Of a stretch of DNA of 6,081 bases, positions 5,529-6,081 are shown piece after piece. Each line of letters opens with the position of its first letter. The stretch's first letter is position 1. This stretch comes from Actinomycetota bacterium. GTDB lineage: Bacteria; Actinomycetota; Thermoleophilia; Gaiellales; Gaiellaceae. The position numbers were made by a program, and so were the translations under genes. The stretch covers positions 1-6,081 of the forward strand of contig JACCTK010000197.1 in the NCBI GenBank assembly GCA_013812465.1. Reading direction: 5' to 3'. The notes below the pieces were generated by a model. The model ran no database searches. It was not told where the DNA came from and was given only the letters and a program-made list of their open reading frames with translations.

Positions 5529-6081
5529 TGGCGACGGTCGAAGATCGCGGCGCGCGCCTGGGGCGGCTGGAGCGAACCGCTCTCACCGGTGTGCTCGTTC
5601 GAGAGGTCGTGAACTACTCGTCCTACTGGAAGTCGAGCACGTTCTCCTCGACGGTCGAGCCGACGATCTACCTCCTGGCGTTCGGCTTCGGATTCGGCTC
5701 GCTCGTGAGCACGATCGGCGGCTACGACTACGTCGACTTCGTCGGGACCGGGACGGTGGCGACCGCGGTTCTGTTCTCGAGCGCGTTCCCGGCCATGTTC
5801 GGGACCTTCGTCAAGTACCAATTCCAGCGGACCTACGACGCCATCCTCGCGGCGCCTGTCGAAACCGAGGAGCTCGTCAGCGCCGAGGCGCTCTGGATCG
5901 CGACGCGTGCCGGCGTGTACGGCTGCGTGCCGATGCTCGTCGCGATGGTGTTCGGGCTCGACCCGTCCTGGGGAATGCTCACCGTGCCGTTCATCGCCTG
6001 GATCGCCGGTTTCGGCTGGGCGTGCTTCGGGATTTCGGTCGCCGGCTACTCCAAGTCGTTCGAGAACTTCAACTACGTCGT
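5528..6081 (+). CDS. ABC-2 type permease, NodJ-like (partial, runs off window)
   Basis: The gene starts at ATG 5528, which shares its A with the TGA of the ATPase gene (TGATG), and stays open to the window end, giving 184 residues of a protein that is usually about 260. The N-terminus is a cytosolic, partly amphipathic stretch including 'VREVVNYSSYWKSS'. Hydrophobic segments follow at about 44-60 ('IYLLAFGFGFGSLV'), 72-93, 122-145 and 150-172. 'EPTIYLLAFGFGFGSL', 'FQRTYDAILAAPV' and 'SFENFNY' match the conserved blocks of NodJ and related ABC-2 membrane proteins. With the preceding ATPase it should form a homodimeric exporter of two permeases and two ATPases in the inner membrane. The substrate cannot be told; lipid-linked sugars, antibiotics or other hydrophobic compounds are typical for the family. 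Confidence 0.92.
   Translation, partial: MATVEDRGARLGRLERTALTGVLVREVVNYSSYWKSSTFSSTVEPTIYLLAFGFGFGSLVSTIGGYDYVDFVGTGTVATAVLFSSAFPAMFGTFVKYQFQRTYDAILAAPVETEELVSAEALWIATRAGVYGCVPMLVAMVFGLDPSWGMLTVPFIAWIAGFGWACFGISVAGYSKSFENFNYV

Overview
This is a GC-rich, densely packed bacterial window with GTG and TTG start options, few strong Shine-Dalgarno sites and several stop/start overlaps. The coding style and protein flavour fit a high-GC actinobacterium, possibly of the Thermoleophilia type. The lineage is an inference from protein flavour and is not proven here.

Layout. Bases 1-69 are the last codons of an S-adenosylhomocysteinase gene (ahcY). They are followed at once by a long-range inverted repeat that may be a terminator or structured RNA. 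A TetR-family regulator (205-807, +) comes next. It faces a convergent SemiSWEET-type sugar transporter gene (893-1156, -). A 155-base gap leads to an uncharacterised cysteine-containing protein (1312-1955, +) that is broken by a one-base frameshift in a short C run. Its stop codon interlocks with the stop of a convergent soxR gene (1952-2425, -) in a shared CTAG.

The centre of interest is the soxR divergent region (2426-2499). It holds a perfect 16-bp palindrome of SoxR-box type, lying inside the 19-bp spacer of a forward -35/-10 pair. This is the classic layout of a SoxR/MerR-activated promoter. It points at a tight forward gene series: a DUF5519 ('luciferase domain') protein, a short-chain dehydrogenase (SDR), a divergent QueA-like protein (ATGA overlap with the SDR), then an ABC-2 exporter made of a NodI-like ATPase and a NodJ-like permease (TGATG overlap; the permease runs off the window end).

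How it may work together. An oxidised [2Fe-2S] SoxR would switch on the DUF5519 protein and the SDR, and possibly the QueA-like protein and exporter further down. SoxR of non-enteric bacteria commonly controls oxidoreductases and efflux pumps that deal with redox-active compounds. A detoxification and export operon is therefore a reasonable hypothesis. The role of the QueA-like protein is unclear because several of its hallmark residues are changed.
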